Source: CAYSFW01 sp050329935 (GTDB lineage Bacteria > Pseudomonadota > Gammaproteobacteria > UWMA-0217). From it: a stretch of 64,000 nt of DNA. The position numbers and the translations under genes were made by a program. The first letter of the stretch is position 1. Every line of letters starts with the position of its first letter. The DNA lies in assembly GCA_050329935.1 (NCBI GenBank), contig JBHJOI010000079.1:6208-70207 (forward strand), read 5' to 3'. Under the pieces are notes generated by a model. That model was not told where the DNA came from, did no database searches, and worked only from the letters and a program-made list of their open reading frames with translations. Shown here piece by piece: positions 42,710 to 51,868 of the stretch.

Positions 42710-44368
42710 TTAATGTTCGAGTGGCTTGATCGAGCCCGGCACCACCACCGCGCCGAACTGCTCCTTGAAGGTCGCGACCACCGGATCGCGCGCGATCGCG
42801 TCTTCCGCCTGGAGTTGGCGCTCAGCGGCTTGCCGACGCGCCTTTTCCGCGGGCGACTCAGGCATATCATCCGAGAAATCAATGCGCACTCGGGTCGCCT
42901 CGCCGTAGTAGCCGCCGAGTACCTGGGACAACTTTTGTACCGCGGCCTCGCTGTGGAGTTGCTCGTGCCGACGCGACAACTGTAGCTGCACCATACCTGG
43001 TTCGCGCGCGCGCAATATGCAATGACTCGCGAGTAGCCTCACCATTGGATTCATCTCGCAACGTTCCAGCACGGACTCCCATTCCTCGCCCTGCGAGGGC
43101 GCCGGCGGCGGCGTTCGCCGATCAACTTCGCGCACCATCAAATCAGTCTCCGCGTCCGATGTGGGTACAGCATTCCGCACAGACGTGGGAGTGGTCGGTG
43201 GCTCGAATCTCGGTGGTTGCGCCGCATTCTTGGCGGTATCGCCTTGCGCGTTGACGTTATGCCGTGGGTCGGATTGCACCGGTTTCGCGCGTTTGAATAA
43301 CAGCATCCGCAGCAGCGCCATTTCCAGCGCTTGCCGTGGATCGGGCACCAAATCGAGCTCGCGTCTGGCTTTAATCGCAATCTCATAGAACAGTTGCAGG
43401 TCTTCCGCGCCGAGCTGAGCCGCGAGCGCGGCCGTTTGTTGCGTGTCACCGCCGCGCGACGCCAACGCGCCCGGAATCTGCTGCGCCATCGCGAGATCGT
43501 GTACCAGCGTGATCAGGTCGGCGAGCACCGTATCGTAATCCGGCGCCTGCGCCGCGAGTTCCGCCACGCGCTGCATCAACGCCTCGACATCGTGTTGTGC
43601 GATAAAGACAAGCAAACTATGCAAGTGATCCTGCGAGATATGCCCGAGCATCGCTTCAACCGCATCGAGTTCGACCGCGCCGCCCCCGAACGCAATCGAT
43701 TGATCGAGCAGACTCAGCGCATCGCGCAGACTGCCTTCGGCCGCTCGCGCCAGCCTTTGTATCGCACGTGGATCATGTGCAACGCCCTCATCGCGTAGCA
43801 CGTGATCGAGGTGATCGCTGATCTGTTCCTCCGGCACTCGCTTCAGGTTGAACTGAAGACAACGCGACAGGACGGTTATCGGAAGCTTCTGGGGATCCGT
43901 GGTCGCGAGCAGGAATTTAACGTGGGGCGGGGGCTCCTCCAACGTTTTCAGCAACGCATTGAAGCTATGCGCCGACAGCATGTGAACTTCGTCGATCAGA
44001 TAAACCTTGTATCGCGCGTGAGTCGGGGCATACTGAACGTTGTCGAGCAACTCCCGCGTGTCATCGACCTTGGTTCTCGACGCCGCATCCACCTCTATCA
44101 AATCGACAAATCGCCCTTCCCCGATATCCCGGCAGGCGGAACAGACACCACAAGGTCGCGAAGACACGCCTGTCTCGCAGTTCAGACAACGCGCGAGTAT
44201 GCGCGCGAGTGTCGTTTTACCTACCCCACGGGTACCCGTGAACAGATAGGCATGATGCAGGCGCTGTTGGTCGAGCGCATTGATCAATGCGCGCAACACA
44301 TGCTCCTGCCCCACAACCTCCTGAAAATGGCTTGGCCGCCATTTCCGGGCAAGCACCTGGTAACTCAC
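42710..44368 (-). CDS. dnaX: DNA polymerase III subunits gamma and tau
   Basis: About 552 residues from GTG 44368 (GTG 44374 and TTG 44383 are alternatives in frame). The AAA+ clamp-loader module has Walker A GTRGVGKTTLARI, zinc-binding CLNCETGVSSRPCGVCSAC, Walker B VYLIDEVHMLS and sensor TTDPQKLP. A Pro-rich linker (~380-420) leads to the tau-specific C-terminal domain. Frameshift signals for gamma production were not searched for in detail. It is preceded by the SRP RNA gene on the same strand. Confidence 0.95.
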   Translation of the reverse strand: MSYQVLARKWRPSHFQEVVGQEHVLRALINALDQQRLHHAYLFTGTRGVGKTTLARILARCLNCETGVSSRPCGVCSACRDIGEGRFVDLIEVDAASRTKVDDTRELLDNVQYAPTHARYKVYLIDEVHMLSAHSFNALLKTLEEPPPHVKFLLATTDPQKLPITVLSRCLQFNLKRVPEEQISDHLDHVLRDEGVAHDPRAIQRLARAAEGSLRDALSLLDQSIAFGGGAVELDAVEAMLGHISQDHLHSLLVFIAQHDVEALMQRVAELAAQAPDYDTVLADLITLVHDLAMAQQIPGALASRGGDTQQTAALAAQLGAEDLQLFYEIAIKARRELDLVPDPRQALEMALLRMLLFKRAKPVQSDPRHNVNAQGDTAKNAAQPPRFEPPTTPTSVRNAVPTSDAETDLMVREVDRRTPPPAPSQGEEWESVLERCEMNPMVRLLASHCILRAREPGMVQLQLSRRHEQLHSEAAVQKLSQVLGGYYGEATRVRIDFSDDMPESPAEKARRQAAERQLQAEDAIARDPVVATFKEQFGAVVVPGSIKPLEH

Positions 44369-44540
44369 TGACACCCCTAGCAATCGTCGAACGCGGATCG
44401 TGGCCCGGACACGTCACGCCCGCGCGCGGAGGTACTCGGCGCACGCGCATAGGCGCTCAACGCCATGCGGTCGACTCTTGGGGATGCAGGTATCATGATG
44501 CGAACGTCTTGCGGGGTTGATGTAGGCGCGTTAGCAAAAG

Positions 44541-44643
44541 ACCTGCACCAGCCACACTCCGGCGCCCGAATCCGCTGTTACCGTTGCTTCCTTCCGGACC
44601 TGGCGGGGTTCACAGCGTATCGTCGCGAAGGGACCGATGCAGG
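44541..44643 (-). ncRNA. ffs: Signal recognition particle RNA (4.5S)
   Basis: On the minus strand the universally conserved SRP core CCAGGTCCGGAAGGAAGCA is present, giving the GGAA tetraloop and asymmetric loop of domain IV. The outer ends pair: CCTGCATCGG near the 5' end with CTGGTGCAGG near the 3' end. The 3' end is followed by TCTTTTG, a possible terminator run. It sits immediately upstream of dnaX, the usual location. Ends are approximate to a few bases. Confidence 0.93.
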
Positions 44644-44651
44644 CGAGCGAC

Positions 44652-44657
44652 AGTATA
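44652..44657 (-). promoter_or_regulatory. ffs: -10 element of the SRP RNA promoter
   Basis: TATACT on the minus strand lies 8 bases before the inferred RNA 5' end. No strong -35 hexamer is seen at the expected spacing. Confidence 0.5.
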
Positions 44658-44757
44658 CCACTACGCGTCGAATGCGAAAGGCACGATCAACCGCACACGT
44701 TCGGCGCTTCGGATTGGCCGCCACCTCGCCAACCCGATCCAGGCCCGGCGGAAACGG

Positions 44758-45240
44758 TCAGCTGGCGATGAAACTCAACTTGCCCTTGCCATACTTCGGA
44801 ATAAGCGCATCGAAATGGCGAATCGCTTGCGCATTGTCTAGCAGATAGCGCATGCCGTTGGGCGAATCCGACAGGCTCGGATAGACCTTGTCGAATCGCA
44901 GATGCGGCGTCTCGTCACTCATTAGAAAGCGCGAACAGATATTCATCAACTCATGCAAGTTGTCCCGCATCATTGTCGTCAACGCCTTATCACGCACGGC
45001 TTCCTGTGCTACGTCGACCGGAATCATGGACAATGCGGCCGCCGAATACGCCGCGAATTGAAGATCGCATTGCGCCGCCGCGACAATCCTGCCGTTTTCG
45101 TCGATATAGGATGCGTAAATCGCACTGGCCGGGTTGTCAATTGACTTTTCGCTTCGATCAACCCTAAGCCCATCTCCGTATAGCATACCGAGCATCGCGG
45201 ATATTTCCGCTTCGGTCGGAACCAGATAATTGTAGGACAT
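44758..45240 (-). CDS. Conserved hypothetical protein at the end of the chemotaxis operon
   Basis: 160 residues, no signal peptide. It opens TEAEISAMLGMLYGDGLRV and has an Ala-rich middle (AAALSMIPVDVAQEAVRDK) followed by NLHELMNICSRFLMSDETPH. The middle helices recall CheC/CheX-type CheY phosphatases, but I cannot identify their E-x2-N motif with certainty. It lies 65 bases downstream of a cheY and is the last gene of the operon, which lacks cheZ. A role in CheY dephosphorylation or adaptation is possible, not shown. Confidence 0.6.
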   Translation of the reverse strand: MSYNYLVPTEAEISAMLGMLYGDGLRVDRSEKSIDNPASAIYASYIDENGRIVAAAQCDLQFAAYSAAALSMIPVDVAQEAVRDKALTTMMRDNLHELMNICSRFLMSDETPHLRFDKVYPSLSDSPNGMRYLLDNAQAIRHFDALIPKYGKGKLSFIAS

Positions 45241-45305
45241 ATTTTCCCCTTTAGTTATTTTTGTTATCGATTGGACCGACGCCGATTGCGTCGGCGCTCA
45301 TGCCC

Positions 45306-45677
45306 CTAGTGTATGAAGGGCATGAGGGCATCCGAAAACGATTGCGCCGTGAAAGGCTTGGCGATAATAAAACGCGCACCCGCTTCTTTGGCGATCTGCC
45401 GCATCTCTGATGTCGCCTCCGTGGTTACGAAGCCGAACGGTGTGGCGCTACCCGATTCCTTGAGCTTTCTCAGAAAATCGATCCCTGTCATCACCGGCAT
45501 GTTCCAGTCCGATAGAATCAACGCTGGCTTTACCTCCCCCACTTTCTTCAACCCTTCCTCTCCGTTGCTAGCTTCCGCGATCTTCAATCCTGAAAAGCCG
45601 GCTTCCTTTATCGTCTTTTTTACGATCATACGCATGATCGGGCTATCATCCACAATGAGTATCTGCATTTGCTCCAT
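45306..45677 (-). CDS. cheY: CheY-like response regulator (second copy)
   Basis: A 123-residue single receiver domain. Acidic pocket Asp10-Asp11 (ILIVDDSPIMR), phospho-acceptor Asp57 (LILSDWNMPVMTG), conserved Thr in FVTTEATSE and Lys in IIAKPFTA. The DWNMP sequence around the phospho-site is the one seen in true motor-binding CheY proteins. It lies between cheB and the unknown 160-residue gene. Confidence 0.93.
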   Translation of the reverse strand: MEQMQILIVDDSPIMRMIVKKTIKEAGFSGLKIAEASNGEEGLKKVGEVKPALILSDWNMPVMTGIDFLRKLKESGSATPFGFVTTEATSEMRQIAKEAGARFIIAKPFTAQSFSDALMPFIH

Positions 45678-45753
45678 CTCCTGATCTGTCTTTCGAATTC
45701 TCCCTGCATCGTCCAGGCATTTCCTGGTCGCCAGTCTCTATTTCACCGAAACC

Positions 45754-46860
45754 TCATGCATCCGCGAACGTCTTGCTGATGCGCTCGCCAATCTGTCCGA
45801 GTGGCAGAACCGCCGAAATACCACCCCGTTTAACTGCTTGCCCTGGCATTCCCCAAACGACGCTGGACGCCTCGTCCTGCGCAACGGTGAACGCACCGGC
45901 TTCACGCATACGCCTGATGCCTTCCGCTCCATCATCGCCCATGCCTGTGAGGATCACCCCAATCGCGTTGCGTCCGTAGGTACTCGCGACCGAATCAAAT
46001 AATACACATACCGACGGACGATGACGGTTGACGGGGTCCGAATCACTCAAACGGCAAATAAACCGCGGACCCTGCCGTTCAACACGCAAGTGCTTTCCAC
46101 CCCGCGCAATGTAGACATGACTCGGCTCGATCTGCTGTCCATCGGTCGCTTCCGACACCGTTTGCGGGCAAATCGAATCAAGACGGCGGGCAAATGAACC
46201 ACTGAACTGTTCCGGTATGTGCTGCGCAACAACGATACCCGGCGTTTGCGCGGGCAGTGACAACAGGACTTCCTTGATTGCTTCGGTACCGCCCGTCGAC
46301 GCGCCTATCGCAATGATCGAGTCCCTTCGAGTCAGCGTGTGCGCCTCCTCCGAGCCTCGATGACCGCCTCCATCCCTGGCGACGAGACCGCCGACCGCAC
46401 CTCCATCGGCACGTATGGAAGCCTTGCTGGCGATCTTGACTTTCTCCACCAGTTCATTCGCATACGTTTGAAATGTACGCTCAAGATCACCTAAAGGCTT
46501 GCTGACAAAATCAATCGCGCCCAATTGCAGCGCGGTCAACGTGACATCGGCGCCCGCCTGAGTCAACGACGAAACCATCACCACTGGCATCGGTCGTAAC
46601 CGCATCAGATTGCGTAAAAACTGAATACCATCCATGCGCGGCATCTCGACGTCTAACGTCAATACATCGGGATTGAGCGCCTTGATCATTTCGCGTGCGC
46701 GATAGGCATCATCCGCGGCACCGACCACTTCAATCTCCGCGTCACTTTGCAACATCTCGGTCAACATCCGACGCATCAGTGGTGAATCATCGACGATCAA
46801 TACCCTGACACGACTGGCCGAATTTGGTCTGAGGCTCGACCTCGCCATGTGGTTAATCAT
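45754..46860 (-). CDS. cheB: Chemotaxis protein-glutamate methylesterase/deamidase CheB
   Basis: 368 residues from ATG 46860 (AAGGGAAG just upstream); an open frame to 46905 would overlap cheD. An N-terminal receiver domain has phospho-acceptor Asp70 (VLTLDVEMPRMDG). The C-terminal methylesterase has catalytic Ser188 in IGASTGGTEAIKEV, His214 in VAQHIPEQFSGSF, and Asp in LTGMGDDGAEG. It removes methyl groups from receptor glutamates when phosphorylated by CheA. It starts 25 bases after cheD. Confidence 0.96.
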   Translation of the reverse strand: MINHMARSSLRPNSASRVRVLIVDDSPLMRRMLTEMLQSDAEIEVVGAADDAYRAREMIKALNPDVLTLDVEMPRMDGIQFLRNLMRLRPMPVVMVSSLTQAGADVTLTALQLGAIDFVSKPLGDLERTFQTYANELVEKVKIASKASIRADGGAVGGLVARDGGGHRGSEEAHTLTRRDSIIAIGASTGGTEAIKEVLLSLPAQTPGIVVAQHIPEQFSGSFARRLDSICPQTVSEATDGQQIEPSHVYIARGGKHLRVERQGPRFICRLSDSDPVNRHRPSVCVLFDSVASTYGRNAIGVILTGMGDDGAEGIRRMREAGAFTVAQDEASSVVWGMPGQAVKRGGISAVLPLGQIGERISKTFADA

Positions 46861-46885
46861 AACTTCCCTTTTCTCAATGGGTTTT

Positions 46886-47503
46886 CTAGAAAAGTTCAAT
46901 CTCACCCGCGACCGGCGTCGCCCGCACCTTTTGTAAGTAGCTCATTTCGGAAGCGACCACCGATTGTGTCTCGGATACAAGTTTCTTCACGAGCGCCTTG
47001 CCAGTGAGCGGGTGGTACATAAGCTTGCGTGGCAGAGTGCCGCCAAGATCCTGTGAATGTACCGGAAGTCCCTCTTCACGCAAGAAACTCAATACGAAAT
47101 CGATGTTTCGACGCCCCACGTCACTGGAGGCCAAATCCATGACGCTTGCGCCACCAAACAGCTTGATCTCTAGATTCTGCTTCTTGCCCCCACTCCGCAG
47201 TATGCCGTTGATCAAGTGCTCCATCGCGAAATTTCCGTAACGGGTCGACGCGCTGACACTGGTCGTTTCCCAGCCACCGCCGCCTCCCATGTCTCCCAGG
47301 GGCAATAAAAAATGATTCATGCCACCCACTTTCCGCTGCGTGTCACGTATGCAGGCGGCAACGCATGACCCCAGCACGGTCGTGATGAGCTCATCCTGAG
47401 TTCCTACGTAATAGTCTCCGGGCAATACTTTCGCGACATTCAGTCTAAAATTCGGATCCCAGAATTTCCGAATGTTCTCGAATCCAGCCTGCACGGTAAT
47501 CAT
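46886..47503 (-). CDS. cheD: Chemoreceptor glutamine deamidase CheD
   Basis: 205 residues. Catalytic Cys47 is in TTVLGSCVAACIRD and His64 in VGGMNHFLLP, the Cys-His pair of CheD. It also has the FGGASVMDL and NIDFVLSFLREEGLPVHSQD strands. It deamidates receptor glutamines and in some species interacts with CheC-type phosphatases. Its last residues are EIELF, matching the end of the unknown protein encoded at 48358-48900. Confidence 0.95.
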   Translation of the reverse strand: MITVQAGFENIRKFWDPNFRLNVAKVLPGDYYVGTQDELITTVLGSCVAACIRDTQRKVGGMNHFLLPLGDMGGGGGWETTSVSASTRYGNFAMEHLINGILRSGGKKQNLEIKLFGGASVMDLASSDVGRRNIDFVLSFLREEGLPVHSQDLGGTLPRKLMYHPLTGKALVKKLVSETQSVVASEMSYLQKVRATPVAGEIELF

Positions 47504-47515
47504 AGGACGCCTTAC

Positions 47516-48346
47516 CTATCGAATTTTCTTATAGATTGTCTTACCGAGCGACGCGAATCGATCCGTCAGGTTCGATAACGTCTCGGAGTGTCCGACAAAT
47601 AGATGTCCGTCATCGTTAAGCACGCGCGCAAAATTATCGAAAAGCTCCATCTGTGTCGTCTTGTCGAAATAAATTACAACGTTCCGACAAAATACGACAT
47701 CAAACGACCCTAGCGAGGGCCAGCTTTGAATCAGATTGAGCTTCCTGAACGTGATCAGCTCGCGCAACTCATTGGATACCTTTACCTTGCCGTCGTTGGC
47801 ACCGCTTCCACGTAGGAAATACTTGCGAATCTTTTCAGCGGGTAGCTTCTCGATTCGCTCCAAGGGGTATACACCACCGCTCCCAATCTCAAGCACGTTT
47901 GAATCGAGGTCGGTGGCTAGTAACTTGATATCCCATTGCGCGGCGTTCGGAATATTTTCCAGGACGGTCATCGCGATGGAATACACTTCCTCTCCAGTAG
48001 AACAACCAGCGGACCACAGTCGCAACCGTCGAGATGCCGAGTTTCTTCGCAACAACCCAGGTATCAACGTCTTACCCAAGTGATCGAAGTGGTGTTGTTC
48101 GCGAAAGAAGGCCGTCAGATTCGTCGTGATCGCGTTTGTGAGTTGCTCAAGTTCACCACCGTCGCGCTCAAGAAGCGCCCGATAGTCGGCGAAGCGCTGT
48201 AAACCCAAGCTACGTAGTCGCCGCGACAGCCTGCTGTATACCATCTCACGCTTGCCGTCCGACAGCGAAATTCCTGTATGGCTATACACAAACTCGCGAA
48301 TACGCTGGAAATCCTCCTCGGTATAGGTGAACTCTCGAACAGTCAT
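47516..48346 (-). CDS. cheR: Chemotaxis protein methyltransferase CheR
   Basis: 276 residues. An N-terminal four-helix domain (FQRIREFVYSHTGISLSDGK) leads to the SAM-dependent methyltransferase domain with LWSAGCSTGEEVYSIAMTVL, LATDLDSNVLEIG and VVFCRNVVIYFDKTTQ. It methylates receptor glutamates. Spacing to neighbours is 11-12 bases on both sides, indicating one operon. The receptor in this operon ends in a pentapeptide of the kind CheR docks on. Confidence 0.96.
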   Translation of the reverse strand: MTVREFTYTEEDFQRIREFVYSHTGISLSDGKREMVYSRLSRRLRSLGLQRFADYRALLERDGGELEQLTNAITTNLTAFFREQHHFDHLGKTLIPGLLRRNSASRRLRLWSAGCSTGEEVYSIAMTVLENIPNAAQWDIKLLATDLDSNVLEIGSGGVYPLERIEKLPAEKIRKYFLRGSGANDGKVKVSNELRELITFRKLNLIQSWPSLGSFDVVFCRNVVIYFDKTTQMELFDNFARVLNDDGHLFVGHSETLSNLTDRFASLGKTIYKKIR

Positions 48347-48357
48347 TCGCTACTCCG

Positions 48358-48900
48358 TTAGAACAGTTCGATGGTCGAGGTCGGTGCCTTGACGTACTCG
48401 GATGCGTCGTTGGACCGCGTGGGTTCTCCACCGCAGTCCTTTAATACTTGGGAAAAGATAAGCTTCTCGTCTTCAAGCACATAGGATTCGTGGATTTTTG
48501 TCAGTATCGACGCACAGTCGAGCTCGAACGGCTGCGTTCCAGCGTACTCTAGATGGTCGCTCATGATTCTGAGTCCGTTCGCGACATGCATCAGTCGCTG
48601 TGACAGCCGATCGTAGAACTGAAGTGAGCGTACCGCCGATTCGATACCTCCGACCAGTTTCAACCTTGGTGTCGTCTCATCGTTCACGGATGTCACCTCG
48701 TCGTCGGCTCGCTTACCGGACAGAAGTGCTGGTTCCATGAGTCCCATGACGACCTCGCCCAATTGTTCGACATTGTCAGCGCCTTCAGTTAACGCCAGTT
48801 CGACCTGCAACGCCGACACCGTCAGTAGCGCCTGAATCGTCTCCATGCAACGCGCGTGTGTCGTATCCTGTACGTAATCGGGCATCGAAATAAGTTCCAT
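48358..48900 (-). CDS. Uncharacterised helical protein in the chemotaxis operon
   Basis: 180 residues, predicted mostly helical, no signal peptide. The central segment SAVRSLQFYDRLSQRLMHVANGLR recalls the phosphatase helix of CheZ in spacing of Gln/Asp residues (QFYDRLSQR), though identity is not sufficient for assignment. The C-terminus is a flexible stretch ending TSTIELF. It sits between the STAS gene and cheR with 11 bases to cheR. In the absence of a recognisable cheZ, a CheY-phosphatase role is one testable idea. ATG 48900 or 48885 may be the start. Confidence 0.6.
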   Translation of the reverse strand: MELISMPDYVQDTTHARCMETIQALLTVSALQVELALTEGADNVEQLGEVVMGLMEPALLSGKRADDEVTSVNDETTPRLKLVGGIESAVRSLQFYDRLSQRLMHVANGLRIMSDHLEYAGTQPFELDCASILTKIHESYVLEDEKLIFSQVLKDCGGEPTRSNDASEYVKAPTSTIELF

Positions 48901-48953
48901 TGAGTTATTGTTTTGAATGTCTGGAGCTCTTCGAGTAACGCGTGCAAGCCAGC

Positions 48954-49253
48954 TCAGTCCCCCGAACTCACTGTTCCAGGCTCTAGTCCAAGCAACGACG
49001 ACAGGCCGAGCAGATCAATATTGCGTGAGACAGGTTCGCTCGCGCTAATTCGTAGATTAGCCCCTTGCCGTTTCAGCTCCAACTTGGTGGCATAAAGCAA
49101 CTGGATAACGGCGGAATCAATGCGTTGGGTCTGGGATGCATCGACCGTTATATTCGTGCGCTCCACGCCAATACCGTTCTTTATCGCCTCCATCAGCGCA
49201 CCCACTTGTTGTATATTGGCCGTGGCTTCCAGCGTAAGCTCGTAGGTTCCCAT
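48954..49253 (-). CDS. STAS domain protein (anti-sigma-factor-antagonist-like)
   Basis: 99 residues from ATG 49253 (GGAGAT 4 bases before). A single STAS fold: YELTLEATANIQQVGALMEA, TNITVDASQTQRIDSAVIQL and KRQGANLRISASEPVSRNI. The usual phospho-acceptor position (D-S/T) appears as IDSAVIQLL. It may be a switchable partner in the chemotaxis complex, as seen for STAS proteins in several chemosensory clusters. Confidence 0.82.
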   Translation of the reverse strand: MGTYELTLEATANIQQVGALMEAIKNGIGVERTNITVDASQTQRIDSAVIQLLYATKLELKRQGANLRISASEPVSRNIDLLGLSSLLGLEPGTVSSGD

Positions 49254-49480
49254 AATATCTCCATGAATCATTATTCAGTCTTCGTTACCCAAACTTTGAA
49301 CTCTGCGGTAGGTAGTTTACGCTTGCGCAAAACGGCGACATCCCTTTACACGGCTCCCGACAGCGACGTCAGCGGCTCCAAGTGCACGTTCCTAGGCATG
49401 CCTGCTCGCCGCGACTTCGTTGTGTCCTCACCCACTGGTCCTTCAAGCCAGCGCCCTCGATCCAACGTTTGAACCGACGA

Positions 49481-51868
49481 CTAGAATTCGGTCCAATCTC
49501 CATTGGAAACACTTTTGTTATCGGCGACTTTTGGCGCAACTTTAGATTGCCCGTTCCAAGGTCGCTGGTTGGAGCGGCGCTCAGGCCCTGAGTAATCCGC
49601 AACACGCTTTCTAACGCCGTCACCCGCGCGCAAGTCGACATATCCGTCATCTCGGGCGGCGGGGCGACGCGCGGGTGTATTCGTCCCAAGCGCGTTCGGA
49701 AGCGCCAGATCACGGTTACCAATGGCTGGGGAATTCAGCCGAAAATACCCGAGCAGCGTGTTCAATTTCCGCGCCTCCACGCCCATGGCCTCGCTTGCCG
49801 CCGCGACTTGTTCGACCAGCTCCGCGTTTTGCTGCGTCATCGCATCCATGCCAGAAACCGATCGGTTGACGCTTTCGATTCCCGCCAACTGTGCGTCACC
49901 GGCCTGCGCGATCTCGGACACGATATTATTCACCTTATCAACCGCTTGCAAAATCGCTCGCAGGGTCAACCCTGATGCGTCGACGAGACGTGACCCGGTC
50001 GCTACTTTTTCCACACTCGTCTCGATGAGTGCCTTGATCTCACGTGCCGCGGCCGCGCTGCGTTGCGCCAAGGTCCGCACCTCGGTAGCGACCACGGCAA
50101 ATCCTCGACCATGCTCACCCGCATGGGCCGCCTCAACCGCCGCGTTCAGCGCTAGTAGATTGGTCTGAAATGCGATCTCGTCAATCACCGAAGTGATTTC
50201 GGCGATTTCCTGACTCGACCGATTAATCTCCGACATCGCATTTACGGTTTCGTCCACCGCTGCCACGCCACGCTGAACTTCGCTTCTGGCGTCGGCGGCG
50301 AGCGCGCTGGCAACGTTTGCATGCCGAGTATTGAATTGAACCGTATCGGTCATTTCATTCATATTGCCTGCCGTAATCTGAAGGTGGCTCGCCTGGTCCT
50401 CGGTACGTTGACTCAATAGAACATTGCCATTCGCAATCTCTCGCGCACCATTTTCCACGTTAGCGGCGGAGGTGCGTATGTTCTCGATAATTTCGGACAA
50501 ACGGCACTTCATGGCGACCAATGCCTTGCCCGCGCCTGACTCGGCTTGACGCGAATCGCGCGGTGAGGTTTCGAATATTCCACTTGCCATTTTTTCGGCC
50601 ATATCGGCCAGGTCGCGTGGCTCACCACCTAGTTGATTACGAACACTGCGCGCCTGAAATAGCGCCATCGCCAACACGACCCCCACGGTGACAATCATCA
50701 TGATTGCGCCAGTGAGGCGTAGCGTCCCGACCATCGCCATCACCTCGGCTTCATCCGCCGACGCAACCAAAGCCCATTTGAACCCGGATGACTGAAGCGG
50801 GACGAACGCCGCGTGCTGCGACTTGCCATCGTGACCTAGAATCGTCACGACACCGGTATCTCCCCGCAGCGCATTTGCCACACCCGCATGGTCAATCTGG
50901 GTCGAAAGCGCGCGAGACCCCTCGCGCTGTCGCGATGGCGTTCTCAACATCGAGTCCGACCCCACGATATACATATCGCCGGAGCGCAGGTTCCGCATAC
51001 TGCCCTCAAGCGCCTGGGCGACCAACGCCGGCCTGATCTGAAGCGCAACGACGCCGAGCCTGCGCCCAAACCCATCTATGACCGGCGCCGCATAAAATGC
51101 AGTGGCCTCGTTTCCCGCTGGGAAATAGAACTCAAAATCTGAAATCGCGACTAAATCCGCGCTTGCCGCCGCCATGGCCCGAGCCACGACCCGACCGAGA
51201 CCTGAATCCTTCAGAGCGCCTGATAGCACGTTCGCACCGACGTCGATATTCTTCCTCACGGTATAGACAACACGACCCTGGGTGTCGATCAACGACAGGT
51301 CTGTGTAGTTGTGACGTTCGATATGCCGTGTCAGACTGGGATGATACTGGACATGCATCGCGCCATACGTGCCCAGCTCGTCGAACTCGACCCGTTCGTG
51401 CTTGCGCTCCACACCAAGCGGATTGCGCACCAGCATGTGATACTGAGCAATGATTCCAAAATCATCCGTGGGAAGCGTCAGACTGGAACCCGTTCGATTC
51501 CCACGATCGTATTGGTGCTCACGGTAATACGCTTCTAGCGCACCACGCATCGCGGCGATTTCTTGCGGGGTTGGCGGTAGATCCTGCATCAGTCGATCGG
51601 CCTCGGCCGAGAACGAACGTAGTGCGGTCACGACCATTAAATCCTCGGCCAGACTTGAGGTAAACACCTGAACTTCGTGGATGAGTCCGGTGATCTGGCG
51701 CGCGTACTGATCTCGCTGTGCACTAAGCGACGTGACAGCTTGCTCTTCCAGCGTGTCCCCCGCGATTTTTTGAATGGCAAGCATCGAGACGAGCATGGGT
51801 ACGAGCGAGGCAAACAGCATGACAGCCACTAGCCTCGCGCCAAACGTCCAACCCTGTACTCCCGTCAT
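49481..51868 (-). CDS. Methyl-accepting chemotaxis protein with large periplasmic sensor
   Basis: 795 residues from ATG 51868 (AGGAGGT 8 bases upstream). TM1 is at ~10-32 and TM2 at ~383-405, enclosing a roughly 350-residue periplasmic region that looks like a double-Cache domain (RVVYTVRKNIDVGANVLSGA; ATAFYAAPVIDGFGRRLGVV). A HAMP domain and the signalling domain follow; the hairpin tip is EIAFQTNLLALNAAVEAAHAG. The C-terminal tail ends in D-W-T-E-F, fitting the W-x2-F tether for CheR. The ligand is unknown. Confidence 0.93.
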   Translation of the reverse strand: MTGVQGWTFGARLVAVMLFASLVPMLVSMLAIQKIAGDTLEEQAVTSLSAQRDQYARQITGLIHEVQVFTSSLAEDLMVVTALRSFSAEADRLMQDLPPTPQEIAAMRGALEAYYREHQYDRGNRTGSSLTLPTDDFGIIAQYHMLVRNPLGVERKHERVEFDELGTYGAMHVQYHPSLTRHIERHNYTDLSLIDTQGRVVYTVRKNIDVGANVLSGALKDSGLGRVVARAMAAASADLVAISDFEFYFPAGNEATAFYAAPVIDGFGRRLGVVALQIRPALVAQALEGSMRNLRSGDMYIVGSDSMLRTPSRQREGSRALSTQIDHAGVANALRGDTGVVTILGHDGKSQHAAFVPLQSSGFKWALVASADEAEVMAMVGTLRLTGAIMMIVTVGVVLAMALFQARSVRNQLGGEPRDLADMAEKMASGIFETSPRDSRQAESGAGKALVAMKCRLSEIIENIRTSAANVENGAREIANGNVLLSQRTEDQASHLQITAGNMNEMTDTVQFNTRHANVASALAADARSEVQRGVAAVDETVNAMSEINRSSQEIAEITSVIDEIAFQTNLLALNAAVEAAHAGEHGRGFAVVATEVRTLAQRSAAAAREIKALIETSVEKVATGSRLVDASGLTLRAILQAVDKVNNIVSEIAQAGDAQLAGIESVNRSVSGMDAMTQQNAELVEQVAAASEAMGVEARKLNTLLGYFRLNSPAIGNRDLALPNALGTNTPARRPAARDDGYVDLRAGDGVRKRVADYSGPERRSNQRPWNGQSKVAPKVADNKSVSNGDWTEF

